Shown here: positions 7,634 through 15,714 of the stretch, one piece after another | Numbering within the stretch: position 1 is the stretch's first letter | Layout of the letters: every line of letters begins with the position of its first letter | Assembly: GCF_004570325.1 (NCBI RefSeq) | Contig: NZ_SPQO01000001.1 | Location: 271,214-335,213 of the forward strand | DNA from: Mycobacterium sp. PS03-16 | GTDB lineage: Bacteria; Actinomycetota; Actinomycetes; Mycobacteriales; Mycobacteriaceae | DNA: 64,000 nt | Reading direction: 5' to 3' | The notes under the pieces: model-generated | Told to the model about the DNA's origin: nothing | The model's database searches: none | What the model saw: only the letters and a program-made list of their open reading frames with translations | Position numbers and translations under genes: made by a program

Positions 7634-8899
7634 TCACCGACCCGCGAGTCCCGCCGCGCACGCGATCGCCCACGCCACCTGCGGGTGCCGGATGTCGCTG
7701 TGCGCGCCACTGAAGGCTGACTGGTTCTCGTTGATCACCGCGTTGCCGTCGAGTGCATAGAAGTGGCCCGGTTGAAACGCGTAGGCGGTTCCGGCGTCGG
7801 TCAGCGGCGCTGTGTGCGCGTTGGGCACGTGCTGATATCCGTCGTGCCCCACCGCGCCCCAGCGGTACGTCACCGCCTCCGCCGCCTCGGCGTCCTGCCG
7901 TGCCAGCAGGCTGGCCGTCGGGTACCACCACCCCACCGCGCGGTCGGCTTCGGTGAAGGTGGCGAGAAGCGGCCCGTCCACCCGGTTGGCCATCTGCGCC
8001 AGGGCGCCCGCCCGATCCCGATCGAACGGAAGCGACGGTGAGAACGCGAAGTGTGAGAACGCACCCTGGATGAGCGTCAGAGATTTCACCGGGGTGCGGT
8101 CCGACGTCGGCAACCCGGCCAGCGCGTAGGACACCAGGCGCGCGCCGAAGCTGTGCCCCACGAGGTGGATTCGGGGCGCGCCGCCGAGGCCCCGCAGGCT
8201 CGCCAGCAGCGGCCCCAGGCCGTCCTTGCCCACCACTCCTGCCCGGTTCTTCATCTCGTAGTAACTCAGCGTGCGCAGGACCTCCTTGGCGCCCTTCCAC
8301 AGGCCGGAGAAGACGTTCCCCACGCCCTGGGCATCCGAGTCGGTTGTGGGTGCCATGGTGGCGCCGTGGCCGAGGGCCGTTGCGGTCGGCGCAGTGAGCA
8401 ACGATGACTCCCCGGCGTCCTCGTCGGACTGAGGGGCGGTCGTGACCAGACCCTTCGCCATGGTGTGGAAACGGTCGAGCTCGACGGAATCCTGAGGCTT
8501 GTCGTCGAGCAGCTGCCCCATCGTCTCGAGGTCACCGCGCTGGTCCGGGAACGCGGGCGCGATCGCGGCGACCAGTTCCGTGCCGGTCGACGGCACCGGC
8601 GGCGCGGTCGCCGGGTCGTCGTCGGGGAAAAGCAACGACGGCCAGATGATTCCCGCAGCGGCGCTCGACGACCGGGCAGGGCCGAGTTGGTCGGCGAGCA
8701 TCGTGAACATGGCCTCGTACAGGCTGCGTGCGGAGGCGACTCCGTTGTTCCAGCCGTGCGAGAACACGAACAGATCGGCGATGGCACCGTTGGCCACGGC
8801 GGCGGGCAGTCCGCCGTCACCGTGTCCGGTCTGGGTGTCGAGGCCGCCGCTCGCATCGAAATGCAGCTCGTAGTAGGGCAGTCCGTTGATGGTGGCCAT
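7634..8899 (-). CDS. Serine alpha/beta hydrolase of unknown substrate (possible cargo)
   Basis: 421 residues. An early FVFSHGWNNG (45-54) supplies the oxyanion-hole HG. The nucleophile elbow is HLVGHSFGAR with Ser250, and a candidate catalytic His is in FSGAHSDIRH near residue 400. A low-complexity insert of about 110 residues (95-205) separates the first strands from the elbow, so it is longer than a typical lipase or esterase. No signal peptide. It ends 9 bp upstream of the end of the same-strand subtilisin-like gene on its 5' side, so the two are probably co-transcribed leftward from the promoter region at 10448-10800. Esterase/lipase is the likeliest activity; the substrate is unknown. 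Confidence 0.75.
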   Translation of the reverse strand: MATINGLPYYELHFDASGGLDTQTGHGDGGLPAAVANGAIADLFVFSHGWNNGVASARSLYEAMFTMLADQLGPARSSSAAAGIIWPSLLFPDDDPATAPPVPSTGTELVAAIAPAFPDQRGDLETMGQLLDDKPQDSVELDRFHTMAKGLVTTAPQSDEDAGESSLLTAPTATALGHGATMAPTTDSDAQGVGNVFSGLWKGAKEVLRTLSYYEMKNRAGVVGKDGLGPLLASLRGLGGAPRIHLVGHSFGARLVSYALAGLPTSDRTPVKSLTLIQGAFSHFAFSPSLPFDRDRAGALAQMANRVDGPLLATFTEADRAVGWWYPTASLLARQDAEAAEAVTYRWGAVGHDGYQHVPNAHTAPLTDAGTAYAFQPGHFYALDGNAVINENQSAFSGAHSDIRHPQVAWAIACAAGLAGR

Positions 8900-8908
8900 G
8901 ATTCCTCG

Positions 8909-10447
8909 CTAAGTGCTGGTGAGTGCGCGCATCAGATTGACGAGGCCGGCGCCCTGGTAGAACGGGTGCCGGCCGAGATCGGTGGCGGTGTCGACGAAGA
9001 TCTGCCTGACCCGGTCGGGATGACCGATGAACTCGGAGCGGGCGGACAGGAACGCGGCGATGGCGCCGGACACGTGCGCCGCGGCCATCGAGGTTCCGCT
9101 GTCCTCGATATAGCGCGCAGTCTCCGCTGATCCGGGCGGGTTCTGCAGGGGCGGCACCCCGTCGGCCATCTGCCCGGTGGCGGCCGACGTGATCCGTTCG
9201 CCAGGCGCCACCACGTCCGGCTTCATCCGGCCGTCCAGTGTCGGCCCCTTGGAGGAGTCGAAGGTGACGCCGTAGGTGTGGGGACGATAGCGGTGGACCG
9301 ACCCGACGGTGATGGCGCCGGCCGCGTTACCCGGGTCGGTGATCGTGGACAGCTGACCGTAGACATTGCTCACCGCGCCCGCCACCGTCGCCCCGACCCC
9401 GCCGCCGACCGTGCCGGCGCCGAGGTTCCCTGCGCTGACCACCGCGGCCACGCCCGTCCCGACGAGCAGATCGAGTTCCCGGCACAGCGGGCTCTGTCCG
9501 GCACCGTAATCCCTTGGCAGCCAACCGCATCCCAACGACAGGTTCACACCGTGGATGATCAGGTCACGGCCACCGCTGTTGGTGTTCCGCACGTACTCCA
9601 GGGCATCGATCACCACGCTCGACACCGTCTTGCCCTTGTCGTCGAGGACCCGCAGGCTCACCAGGTTCGCCCGGGGCGCCACCCCGCACAGCGAGATACC
9701 CGCAGGCAGCGTTCGTGACACCCAGCGCGGCAGGTCCTGCGCCGTGGGTTCGTTGGTGGCGATGCGCACGGCCGCTCCGTCGGACGGGGATTCGCCCGCG
9801 ATGATGCCGGCGACGTGCGTTCCGTGGCCGTAGGGGTCGGTCAACGGAGCGCCTGTCGCATTGCTGTTCGAAGCCAGGGTGAAGTCGCGATGCAGTGTCT
9901 TGACGGCGTCCGCGGTCAGGGTGCCGTGCGTGGCGAAGTGCGGGTGTGTCCCGTCGATCCCGGAATCGAGAACAGCCCACACGATGTTGCCACCGTCGCA
10001 GCGAAAGGTCCGCGAGGCGGCGTCGGCCTGCATCGTGGTGAGCGAGCGGTCCAGCTGGGCTTCGATGACGAAGTCGGGCCAGACGTGATAGATCAGCTCG
10101 ACCGCCTGGCGTCGGGTCGACGAAGTGGGAGTCACGCCGCCCTCGACCAACGCCCTGACTTCGTCCGGGTTCAGGGCGCACCGCATGTAGTGGCGGCCAA
10201 CCTGCACCGGGCGCTCCTCGAGCTCGGGGAAGATCCGCTCGAAGTAGGCGATGAATCGACGGCGCGTCGAGGCGAGGTCGGTGCCGGCGCCTGCCCGCAG
10301 TTCAACGAGCACCAGTGTCCTGCCGTTGTCCTCGTCGGAGAGCAGGGTCTCCTTCGCGTCGTCCGGGATCTCCGTCAACGGCTGCAGAAGGAGCGGACTG
10401 ACCATCTGGCCGCGGGGCCCTCGACCTCGTGGCAGTCCGCTTGTCAT
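8909..10447 (-). CDS. Subtilisin-like serine protease (S8 family)
   Basis: 512 residues from the ATG at 10447, which has GGGGGGA six bases upstream. The longer ORF to 10570 has no such site. Catalytic triad: Asp161 in AVLDSGIDGTHPH, His208 in YGHGTHVAGI and Ser453 in SGTSMAAAHVSGA, with oxyanion Asn341 in VSAGN. The first 135 residues (RTLVLVELRAG ... YFERIFPELEE ... YHVWPDF) look like an I9-type propeptide or fold-assisting domain. No signal peptide, which is unusual because most S8 proteases are secreted. It is divergent from the seven-gene hemopexin/DUF6603 operon and upstream of the serine hydrolase. Delivery by a non-Sec route, or an intracellular role, is inferred. Confidence 0.9.
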   Translation of the reverse strand: MTSGLPRGRGPRGQMVSPLLLQPLTEIPDDAKETLLSDEDNGRTLVLVELRAGAGTDLASTRRRFIAYFERIFPELEERPVQVGRHYMRCALNPDEVRALVEGGVTPTSSTRRQAVELIYHVWPDFVIEAQLDRSLTTMQADAASRTFRCDGGNIVWAVLDSGIDGTHPHFATHGTLTADAVKTLHRDFTLASNSNATGAPLTDPYGHGTHVAGIIAGESPSDGAAVRIATNEPTAQDLPRWVSRTLPAGISLCGVAPRANLVSLRVLDDKGKTVSSVVIDALEYVRNTNSGGRDLIIHGVNLSLGCGWLPRDYGAGQSPLCRELDLLVGTGVAAVVSAGNLGAGTVGGGVGATVAGAVSNVYGQLSTITDPGNAAGAITVGSVHRYRPHTYGVTFDSSKGPTLDGRMKPDVVAPGERITSAATGQMADGVPPLQNPPGSAETARYIEDSGTSMAAAHVSGAIAAFLSARSEFIGHPDRVRQIFVDTATDLGRHPFYQGAGLVNLMRALTST

Positions 10448-10800
10448 GACCGGTCCCCCCGATCGATCGCCCGGTGACGTGTGGAGCATCGTGTGCGGTC
10501 CACTATGCGAATTGACGCTAACTCCTGCAGCCTCCGTTGGGTGGGTTATTCGCGACGAATCCACTGCCATTCAACGCGCTGGGTCCGGTGATCGGACGGA
10601 ATGGGTTCAGCTGCCCCGCAACGGAATGCGGCCGTACCGCAGCGTTGGGGCGGCCCGGCAACGTAGATAAGCGAGCTAGCTAAAATCGGCGATATTTGCA
10701 ATACCAATTATCCCTTTCGCGAAGTCATGACATCGGCTCTAATTATCGGTGGCGCGGCGGTGCGCCCGCCACGAGCCATTGACGCGACTGGGGGTGTGCG
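10448..10800. promoter_or_regulatory. 353-bp AT-rich divergent promoter region
   Basis: No gene is supported here. The part at 10665-10750 is far more AT-rich than its surroundings (25 G/C of 60 bases in 10681-10740). It contains the 8-bp palindrome AGCTAGCT (10674-10681) and a direct repeat AATTATC at 10706-10712 and 10741-10747. It separates the leftward protease/hydrolase pair from the rightward seven-gene operon and probably holds both promoters. Confidence 0.55.
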
Positions 10801-12171
10801 GTGGCCAAGGCCTACTTCATCGGGGGCGGATCGTATTCGAGGTACGACACCGCCGCGGACAAGATCGACGCCGGGTACCCCAAACCGATTGCCAACGGTT
10901 GGGCCGGGATCGATCGAACGGCTTTCGCCGGTGGCTGGGACAGTGCGGTGGATCTGGGCACCGGGAAGCTCTATGTGTTCCTCGGCGGCGAGTATCTTCG
11001 GATCGATCAGGCGACCAATTCGGTGGACTCCGGATATCCCCGGCCGATCGCGGGCAACTGGCCGGGGATGGCGGAGGCCGGGTTCGGTGACACCATCCAG
11101 GCAGCGCTCAACTGGGGCAACGGCAAGGCCTACTTCTTCCGCGGCGACGCCTACGTGCAGTACGACATCGCCTCGGACTCGGTCGACGCGGGCTACCCCG
11201 CGTCGATCGCCGCCGACTGGCCGGGTTTCGCGGAGACGGGTTTCGGGGACAACATCGACGCGGCGATCCTGTGGGACAACGGCAACGCGTACTTCTTCAA
11301 GGGCGACCAGTACGTGCGGTACGTGGTCGGCAGCGGTGTGGCAGAGGGTTATCCGCTGCGCACGGGCGATTACTGGCCGGGATTCGATGCCGCAGGCCTG
11401 GCCGGCCACATCGACACGGCGTGGCTCAAGCTCACCGGCGGGGGCGGGGGCAGCAGTGGCGGCGGCGGAGGACATACCGCGGTCACCGGGCTGGTGCCCG
11501 GCGATCACGTGTGGTTCTGGAACGGCAATATCTCCAAGGCGCAGGACATCCCGCGCTTCGACTGGTTCGACGGGCTCAACGGGATCCGCCTCAATCCGCA
11601 CGATCCGACCGACTACGGCGGGCACGGCAAGGAGATCCACAACTTCGTCGTGCACGCCAACGGGATGATCCGGCGCGGTCAACCCCACATGATGGGCTTC
11701 GCGGGCACCTTCGCCTGGCTGGACAACAATCCGGGCAACATCACCGGTGTCCACAACGGGACGAACTGGGGCCAGTACCCGAACAAGTTCAACTGGCACA
11801 GCTTCCTCGTGTTCCCCACCGAAGAGGCGGGCCGTGACGCGATCCGCCGGGTGCTTCTGGAAGGCGGATACCCGGCGAAGACCAAGGGCGCCAAACAGTG
11901 GCCCGCGGGCCGATACCGCGACCTCGGCATCACCGAGGCGTTCCACCGGTGGGCGCCCGCCGGTGACGGCAACAACAAGCCCGATATCTACGGCGCGAAA
12001 GCCGCTCAGGCCGCCGGTGTTTCGGAGGCCACCGCGATCGGCACGCTCAGCCCGGAGCAGATGAGCGCCGTGCAGGATGCGGTCAAAGACATGGAGGGCT
12101 GGGTTCCCGGTGACGAGTGGCATCGCGACGACCCGCGGGTACCCGCGCAAGTTCGCGCGGCCCTGGCGTAG
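10801..12171 (+). CDS. Hemopexin-repeat protein with C-terminal phage-P5-like muralytic domain
   Basis: 456 residues, GTG start with GGGGGTG upstream. Residues 1-205 are four hemopexin-type blades; each has an AYF(F/I)xGxxYxxYD-like strand and a GYPxxIxxxWPG segment, so together they would form one four-bladed propeller for ligand or surface binding. A Gly/Ser linker (213-224) leads to residues 225-456, which contain WLDNNPGNITG, FLVFPTEEAGRDAI and LGITEAFHRWAP. This pattern matches the phage structural protein P5-like domain, associated with virion peptidoglycan-degrading proteins. No signal peptide. First gene of the operon; the next gene starts 9 bp downstream. A binding plus wall-cleaving role is inferred. 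Confidence 0.72.
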   Translation: MAKAYFIGGGSYSRYDTAADKIDAGYPKPIANGWAGIDRTAFAGGWDSAVDLGTGKLYVFLGGEYLRIDQATNSVDSGYPRPIAGNWPGMAEAGFGDTIQAALNWGNGKAYFFRGDAYVQYDIASDSVDAGYPASIAADWPGFAETGFGDNIDAAILWDNGNAYFFKGDQYVRYVVGSGVAEGYPLRTGDYWPGFDAAGLAGHIDTAWLKLTGGGGGSSGGGGGHTAVTGLVPGDHVWFWNGNISKAQDIPRFDWFDGLNGIRLNPHDPTDYGGHGKEIHNFVVHANGMIRRGQPHMMGFAGTFAWLDNNPGNITGVHNGTNWGQYPNKFNWHSFLVFPTEEAGRDAIRRVLLEGGYPAKTKGAKQWPAGRYRDLGITEAFHRWAPAGDGNNKPDIYGAKAAQAAGVSEATAIGTLSPEQMSAVQDAVKDMEGWVPGDEWHRDDPRVPAQVRAALA

Positions 12172-12180
12172 GAGGCGACG

Positions 12181-12723
12181 ATGGGTGCTCCGTTCGCGTT
12201 GGACATGAACGGTGTCTTCGATGTGGGCGGGTTCACCGCCGCGCTAGGCGGCCCGGGTGAGGGTGGCCACGCCGCACAGCACGAGTGGTACAACCACTTC
12301 GGAATGGACCTCGGCGCGGACCCCGGCACCGTCGTGTTCGCGGCGTTCGACGCCCACATCACGAGGTTCAATCCGCACAATCCGGCCCAGGACGGTACGG
12401 AGATGAACCGGTCCTACGGTGCCCAGCTGTTCATGCGCGCCCACAACGATCAGATGGGCGCGTTCTACACCCACATCAGCGATACCCCACCCGGACTCGC
12501 AATCGGATCCCACGTGTCCCGGGGCGACGTGCTCGGCACGGTGTACGAGTTCGGCGGCATCTCGCCCCATGTCCACATGGCGTTCGTCGAGATCGTCGGT
12601 GCATTGGTCCCCGCCAATTACCGCGGCGTCGACAGCCTCTACACGCTGATGCAGAACATCTCGGTCCGCGACTCCGTCACCGTGAACTTCTCCCAGGACG
12701 GCTCCCAACCCTGGGTGAGTTGA
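12181..12723 (+). CDS. M23-family (LytM-like) metallopeptidase
   Basis: 180 residues. The full M23 zinc pattern is visible: His39 and Asp43 in HFGMDLGADPGT, the YxHxS segment with His98 in FYTHIS, and His130/His132 in SPHVHMAF. The GTVVFAAFDAHI and GSHVSRGDVLGT strands also match lysostaphin-type beta-lytic folds. M23 enzymes cut peptide cross-links in peptidoglycan. There is no signal peptide, membrane anchor or LysM, so export must be non-classical, or the protein acts as part of a particle. An AGGAGG ribosome-binding site precedes the ATG. Confidence 0.75.
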   Translation: MGAPFALDMNGVFDVGGFTAALGGPGEGGHAAQHEWYNHFGMDLGADPGTVVFAAFDAHITRFNPHNPAQDGTEMNRSYGAQLFMRAHNDQMGAFYTHISDTPPGLAIGSHVSRGDVLGTVYEFGGISPHVHMAFVEIVGALVPANYRGVDSLYTLMQNISVRDSVTVNFSQDGSQPWVS

Positions 12724-12768
12724 CGGCGCGCGAACGGAATTTCGGTGGCGATGTAGAAGGGGCGACGG

Positions 12769-15714
12769 GTGGCCGACAGCAACGGCATGGCACTTCTGCG
12801 GTTGCTGCGGCGCACCTTGACCGACCTGCTCACCGAGGCCCTCACCGAACTCCGACAGACGGCGGGTCTGCCGGGACTCGGTCCGGCCGGACCGGAATGG
12901 ACGGGTTGCGGTTTCGAGGACCGCCTGCTCGCTCCGATCGCGGCCGGTGCGGGCACGGCCGACCCGGTGACCGCGCGGGTCATCGCCGCCCTGGGCAGCC
13001 TCGCTCGGGTCGGCGGACCGCAGGTGCGGGCTGCCGGACTGTTCGGGTGGGCGCCGGATCCGGCGTCGCCCCCCGAAGACCGGGGAATCGCCTGCGCGCT
13101 TCGTCTGGCGCCCACCGGGGGCGACTTCGCGGTCGCACTCGCCGTCACGGATGTCGGTTTCCGGCCGGTCATCGACGTGGTGGCCAGCGGGGACGCCGCG
13201 CAGTCGGTGGCGCTGCCGATCGACGGCGCATGGTCCATCCTCGCGGACGGACGCGCGGGCACCCTCCTCGAGATCCGCCTCCCGGACTCGGGCGCCGCCA
13301 CCGTGGTACGCGGATCCGACGGCGCCCACGTCCGCATTTCGTTATCGCACAGCGGGTCCGGACCCGGGCCCGGGCCCGGCGTCGATCTCGGCCACACCGC
13401 GGTCACCGCAACGGTGTCGGTGTCGGGCGGTCTCCCGGCTCTCGCCGGCGGCCTGCAGATCAGCGGTGGTGAGGTGCGCATCGCGCCGGGTGAGCTGTCG
13501 TCGTTGCTGCCCGCGCCGGCGCCAACGCCGCTCGACGTGGGCCTGTCGTTGTCGGGCGTCGATGGCATCGCCATCGCCGGCAGCTCCACCCTCGCGGTGC
13601 GGCTTCCGACCGGCGCCTCGGTGCCCGGCGTCACCACCGGACCGCTGGATGTCGAGCTGATGCCGGCACCTGACGACGTCAGCGTGCGTGTCCGGGTCCG
13701 GTGTGCGATCGCCCTGGACCTCCCCACCGCTCCCATCCGTCTCGACATCGACGGCAACGGTTTCGAGGTCCCGTTCCGGCTGGGCGGCGGATCGCTCGGC
13801 TTCGATCCGAGCGGACTGCGGAGCAATGTCCCGACCGGGGCAGGGGTCGCACTGTCGCTGCCCGTGGTCAGCGGTGCGGGCCAGCTGTCGCGGTCCGGTG
13901 ACGGTTACCGCGGCATGCTGGCCGTGCAGATGCCTCCGCTGGCGGTCAGCGCACTGGGCGCCCTCGACATCCGCACCGGCGCGTTCGTGGTGGTGCTCGG
14001 GGCGGTGTTCCCGCCGCCGGGCGTGCAGATCGGCCTGGGATTCGCGATCACCGGCGTGGGCGGGATCGTCGGCGTCGGCCGGCGTATCGACAGGGATGCG
14101 CTCACCCGCGCGGTCCAGGACGGCACCGCCGCCTCGCTGCTGTTCCCGACCAACCCGGACGCCGCCGCCCGTGACGTCGTTCCGATGCTGGACCGCCTCT
14201 TCCCACCGTCGCCGGAGTCGGTGATCGTCGGGCCGATGTTCCAGATCAGTTGGGGCGGGCGCCTGCTCACCGGCTCGGTGGCGCTGATCGCGGAGCTGCC
14301 GGATCCGGTTCGGCTGTCCGTGCTGGGAAAGGTTCTGCTCGCGATACCCGACCCTGCACTCCCGCTGATCAAGTTGCAGATGACGTTCTTCGGCCAGATC
14401 GATCCGGCGGTGCCGAGCCTGTCGATCCTGGCCAGCCTCACCGACTCCACGATGGCGGGCATTCCGATCACCGGTGACATGTTCGTGCTCGTGCAGGGCG
14501 GTCCCGACGCCAACGTCGTCGTCTCGGCCGGCGGCTTCCATCCGCGGTTCACCCGGCCGCCCGGCGTCCCTCCACTCAACCGCATCGCGATGACGCTGTC
14601 CTCGGGTCCGTTCCTCCAACTGCGCTGCAGCGCTTACGTCGCGGTCACGTCCAACACGTTGCAGTTCGGTGCCCTCGCCGAACTGGTGGCCGAGGTCGCC
14701 GGATGCGGACTGCGGGGGCATCTCGGCTTCGACGTGCTGATCCAGTTCTCCCCGTTCCGTTTCGTCGCCGAGATCTCGGCCGCGGTCGCGGTCGAGGTGT
14801 TCGGCGAGACGCTGGTCGGGATCGCGCTGCGGCTGACGCTGGAAGGACCGGGAGGCTGGCGGGCGGTCGGCCGTGGTCGGGTCGACCTGTTCCTGTTCAG
14901 CGCCTCCTTCGACTTCGACGAGGTGTGGGGCGGATCGGCCCCGCAGGCGCCGGCGGCCCCCGACATCGGCGCAATACTGGCCGACGCGCTGGCCGAACCC
15001 GCCGCCTGGCGCGCATATGCGCCGGACCCGGCCGGCCTGCCGGTCCAGCTCACGGCCGCCGCGGGAGCGGCGCTCGCCGACGGGGCGGTGCTGCACCCGC
15101 ACGGATCACTCTCGGTGCGGCAGAGTCTCATTCCGCTGGGCATCGACATCGACCGCTGCAACCGCATCCCGATCCCGCCGCAACGTTGGGACATCGCCAA
15201 CCCCGTGCTCGGGGACGGTCGGCCCGCCCCGGCCGCCGGTGAGGAGCGTGAACAGTTCGCCCCCGCGGCGTTCGTCACCATGCCCGACGACGCTCAACTC
15301 AGCCGGCCCGCGTTCGAATACTTCCGCGCCGGAATGAGATTCGTCGCCGGTGAGGTGACGACCGGCGAGGAACGCGGCGCCGAGTTCGAGTACGAGACCA
15401 AGGTCATCTCGCGGCGGTTCCGACTCGGCAGCCGGATCGCCGTCACCGTCGGAAACCTGGTCGAGGCGGTCGAATCGGTGTCGGGCGCCGCCTTCGACGA
15501 CCCGCGCTGGTGGCGCACCGCGAGGACCGCGGTGACGGTCACCGACACGCCCGCCTACGCCGTGGTTGACGCCTGGTCGTTCAGCGAGGCCTCCGACGTC
15601 GCCCCGGTGTCGCGCAACACGACCGAACTGCACCAGGCGGTCACCGCCGCGCGGCTCGCCGATCCTCGCCGCCGCGTCGAGGTGGCCGAGGCATGGGAGG
15701 TGGCGGGACTGTGA
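12769..15714 (+). CDS. Large DUF6603-like beta-rich protein
   Basis: 981 residues, GTG start. The first 330 residues are variable and Gly/Ala/Val-rich with alternating strands. From about 400 to 720 the pattern GLGFAITGVGGIVGVGRR, SLLFPTNPDAAARDVVP, GPMFQISWGG, SAGGFHPRFTRPPGVPP and SNTLQFGALAELVAE agrees with what I know of DUF6603 proteins. The C-terminal 200 residues include LHPHGSLSVRQSLIPLGI. Function of the family is unknown. No signal peptide or transmembrane helix. The stop overlaps the start of the next gene (GTGA), indicating coupled translation. Confidence 0.7.
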   Translation: MADSNGMALLRLLRRTLTDLLTEALTELRQTAGLPGLGPAGPEWTGCGFEDRLLAPIAAGAGTADPVTARVIAALGSLARVGGPQVRAAGLFGWAPDPASPPEDRGIACALRLAPTGGDFAVALAVTDVGFRPVIDVVASGDAAQSVALPIDGAWSILADGRAGTLLEIRLPDSGAATVVRGSDGAHVRISLSHSGSGPGPGPGVDLGHTAVTATVSVSGGLPALAGGLQISGGEVRIAPGELSSLLPAPAPTPLDVGLSLSGVDGIAIAGSSTLAVRLPTGASVPGVTTGPLDVELMPAPDDVSVRVRVRCAIALDLPTAPIRLDIDGNGFEVPFRLGGGSLGFDPSGLRSNVPTGAGVALSLPVVSGAGQLSRSGDGYRGMLAVQMPPLAVSALGALDIRTGAFVVVLGAVFPPPGVQIGLGFAITGVGGIVGVGRRIDRDALTRAVQDGTAASLLFPTNPDAAARDVVPMLDRLFPPSPESVIVGPMFQISWGGRLLTGSVALIAELPDPVRLSVLGKVLLAIPDPALPLIKLQMTFFGQIDPAVPSLSILASLTDSTMAGIPITGDMFVLVQGGPDANVVVSAGGFHPRFTRPPGVPPLNRIAMTLSSGPFLQLRCSAYVAVTSNTLQFGALAELVAEVAGCGLRGHLGFDVLIQFSPFRFVAEISAAVAVEVFGETLVGIALRLTLEGPGGWRAVGRGRVDLFLFSASFDFDEVWGGSAPQAPAAPDIGAILADALAEPAAWRAYAPDPAGLPVQLTAAAGAALADGAVLHPHGSLSVRQSLIPLGIDIDRCNRIPIPPQRWDIANPVLGDGRPAPAAGEEREQFAPAAFVTMPDDAQLSRPAFEYFRAGMRFVAGEVTTGEERGAEFEYETKVISRRFRLGSRIAVTVGNLVEAVESVSGAAFDDPRWWRTARTAVTVTDTPAYAVVDAWSFSEASDVAPVSRNTTELHQAVTAARLADPRRRVEVAEAWEVAGL

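Noticed and set aside
13342..15102. 586-codon open frame on the - strand
   Set aside because: It is antisense to the DUF6603-like gene, with repetitive Arg/Asp/Gln composition, no ribosome-binding site and no recognised domain.
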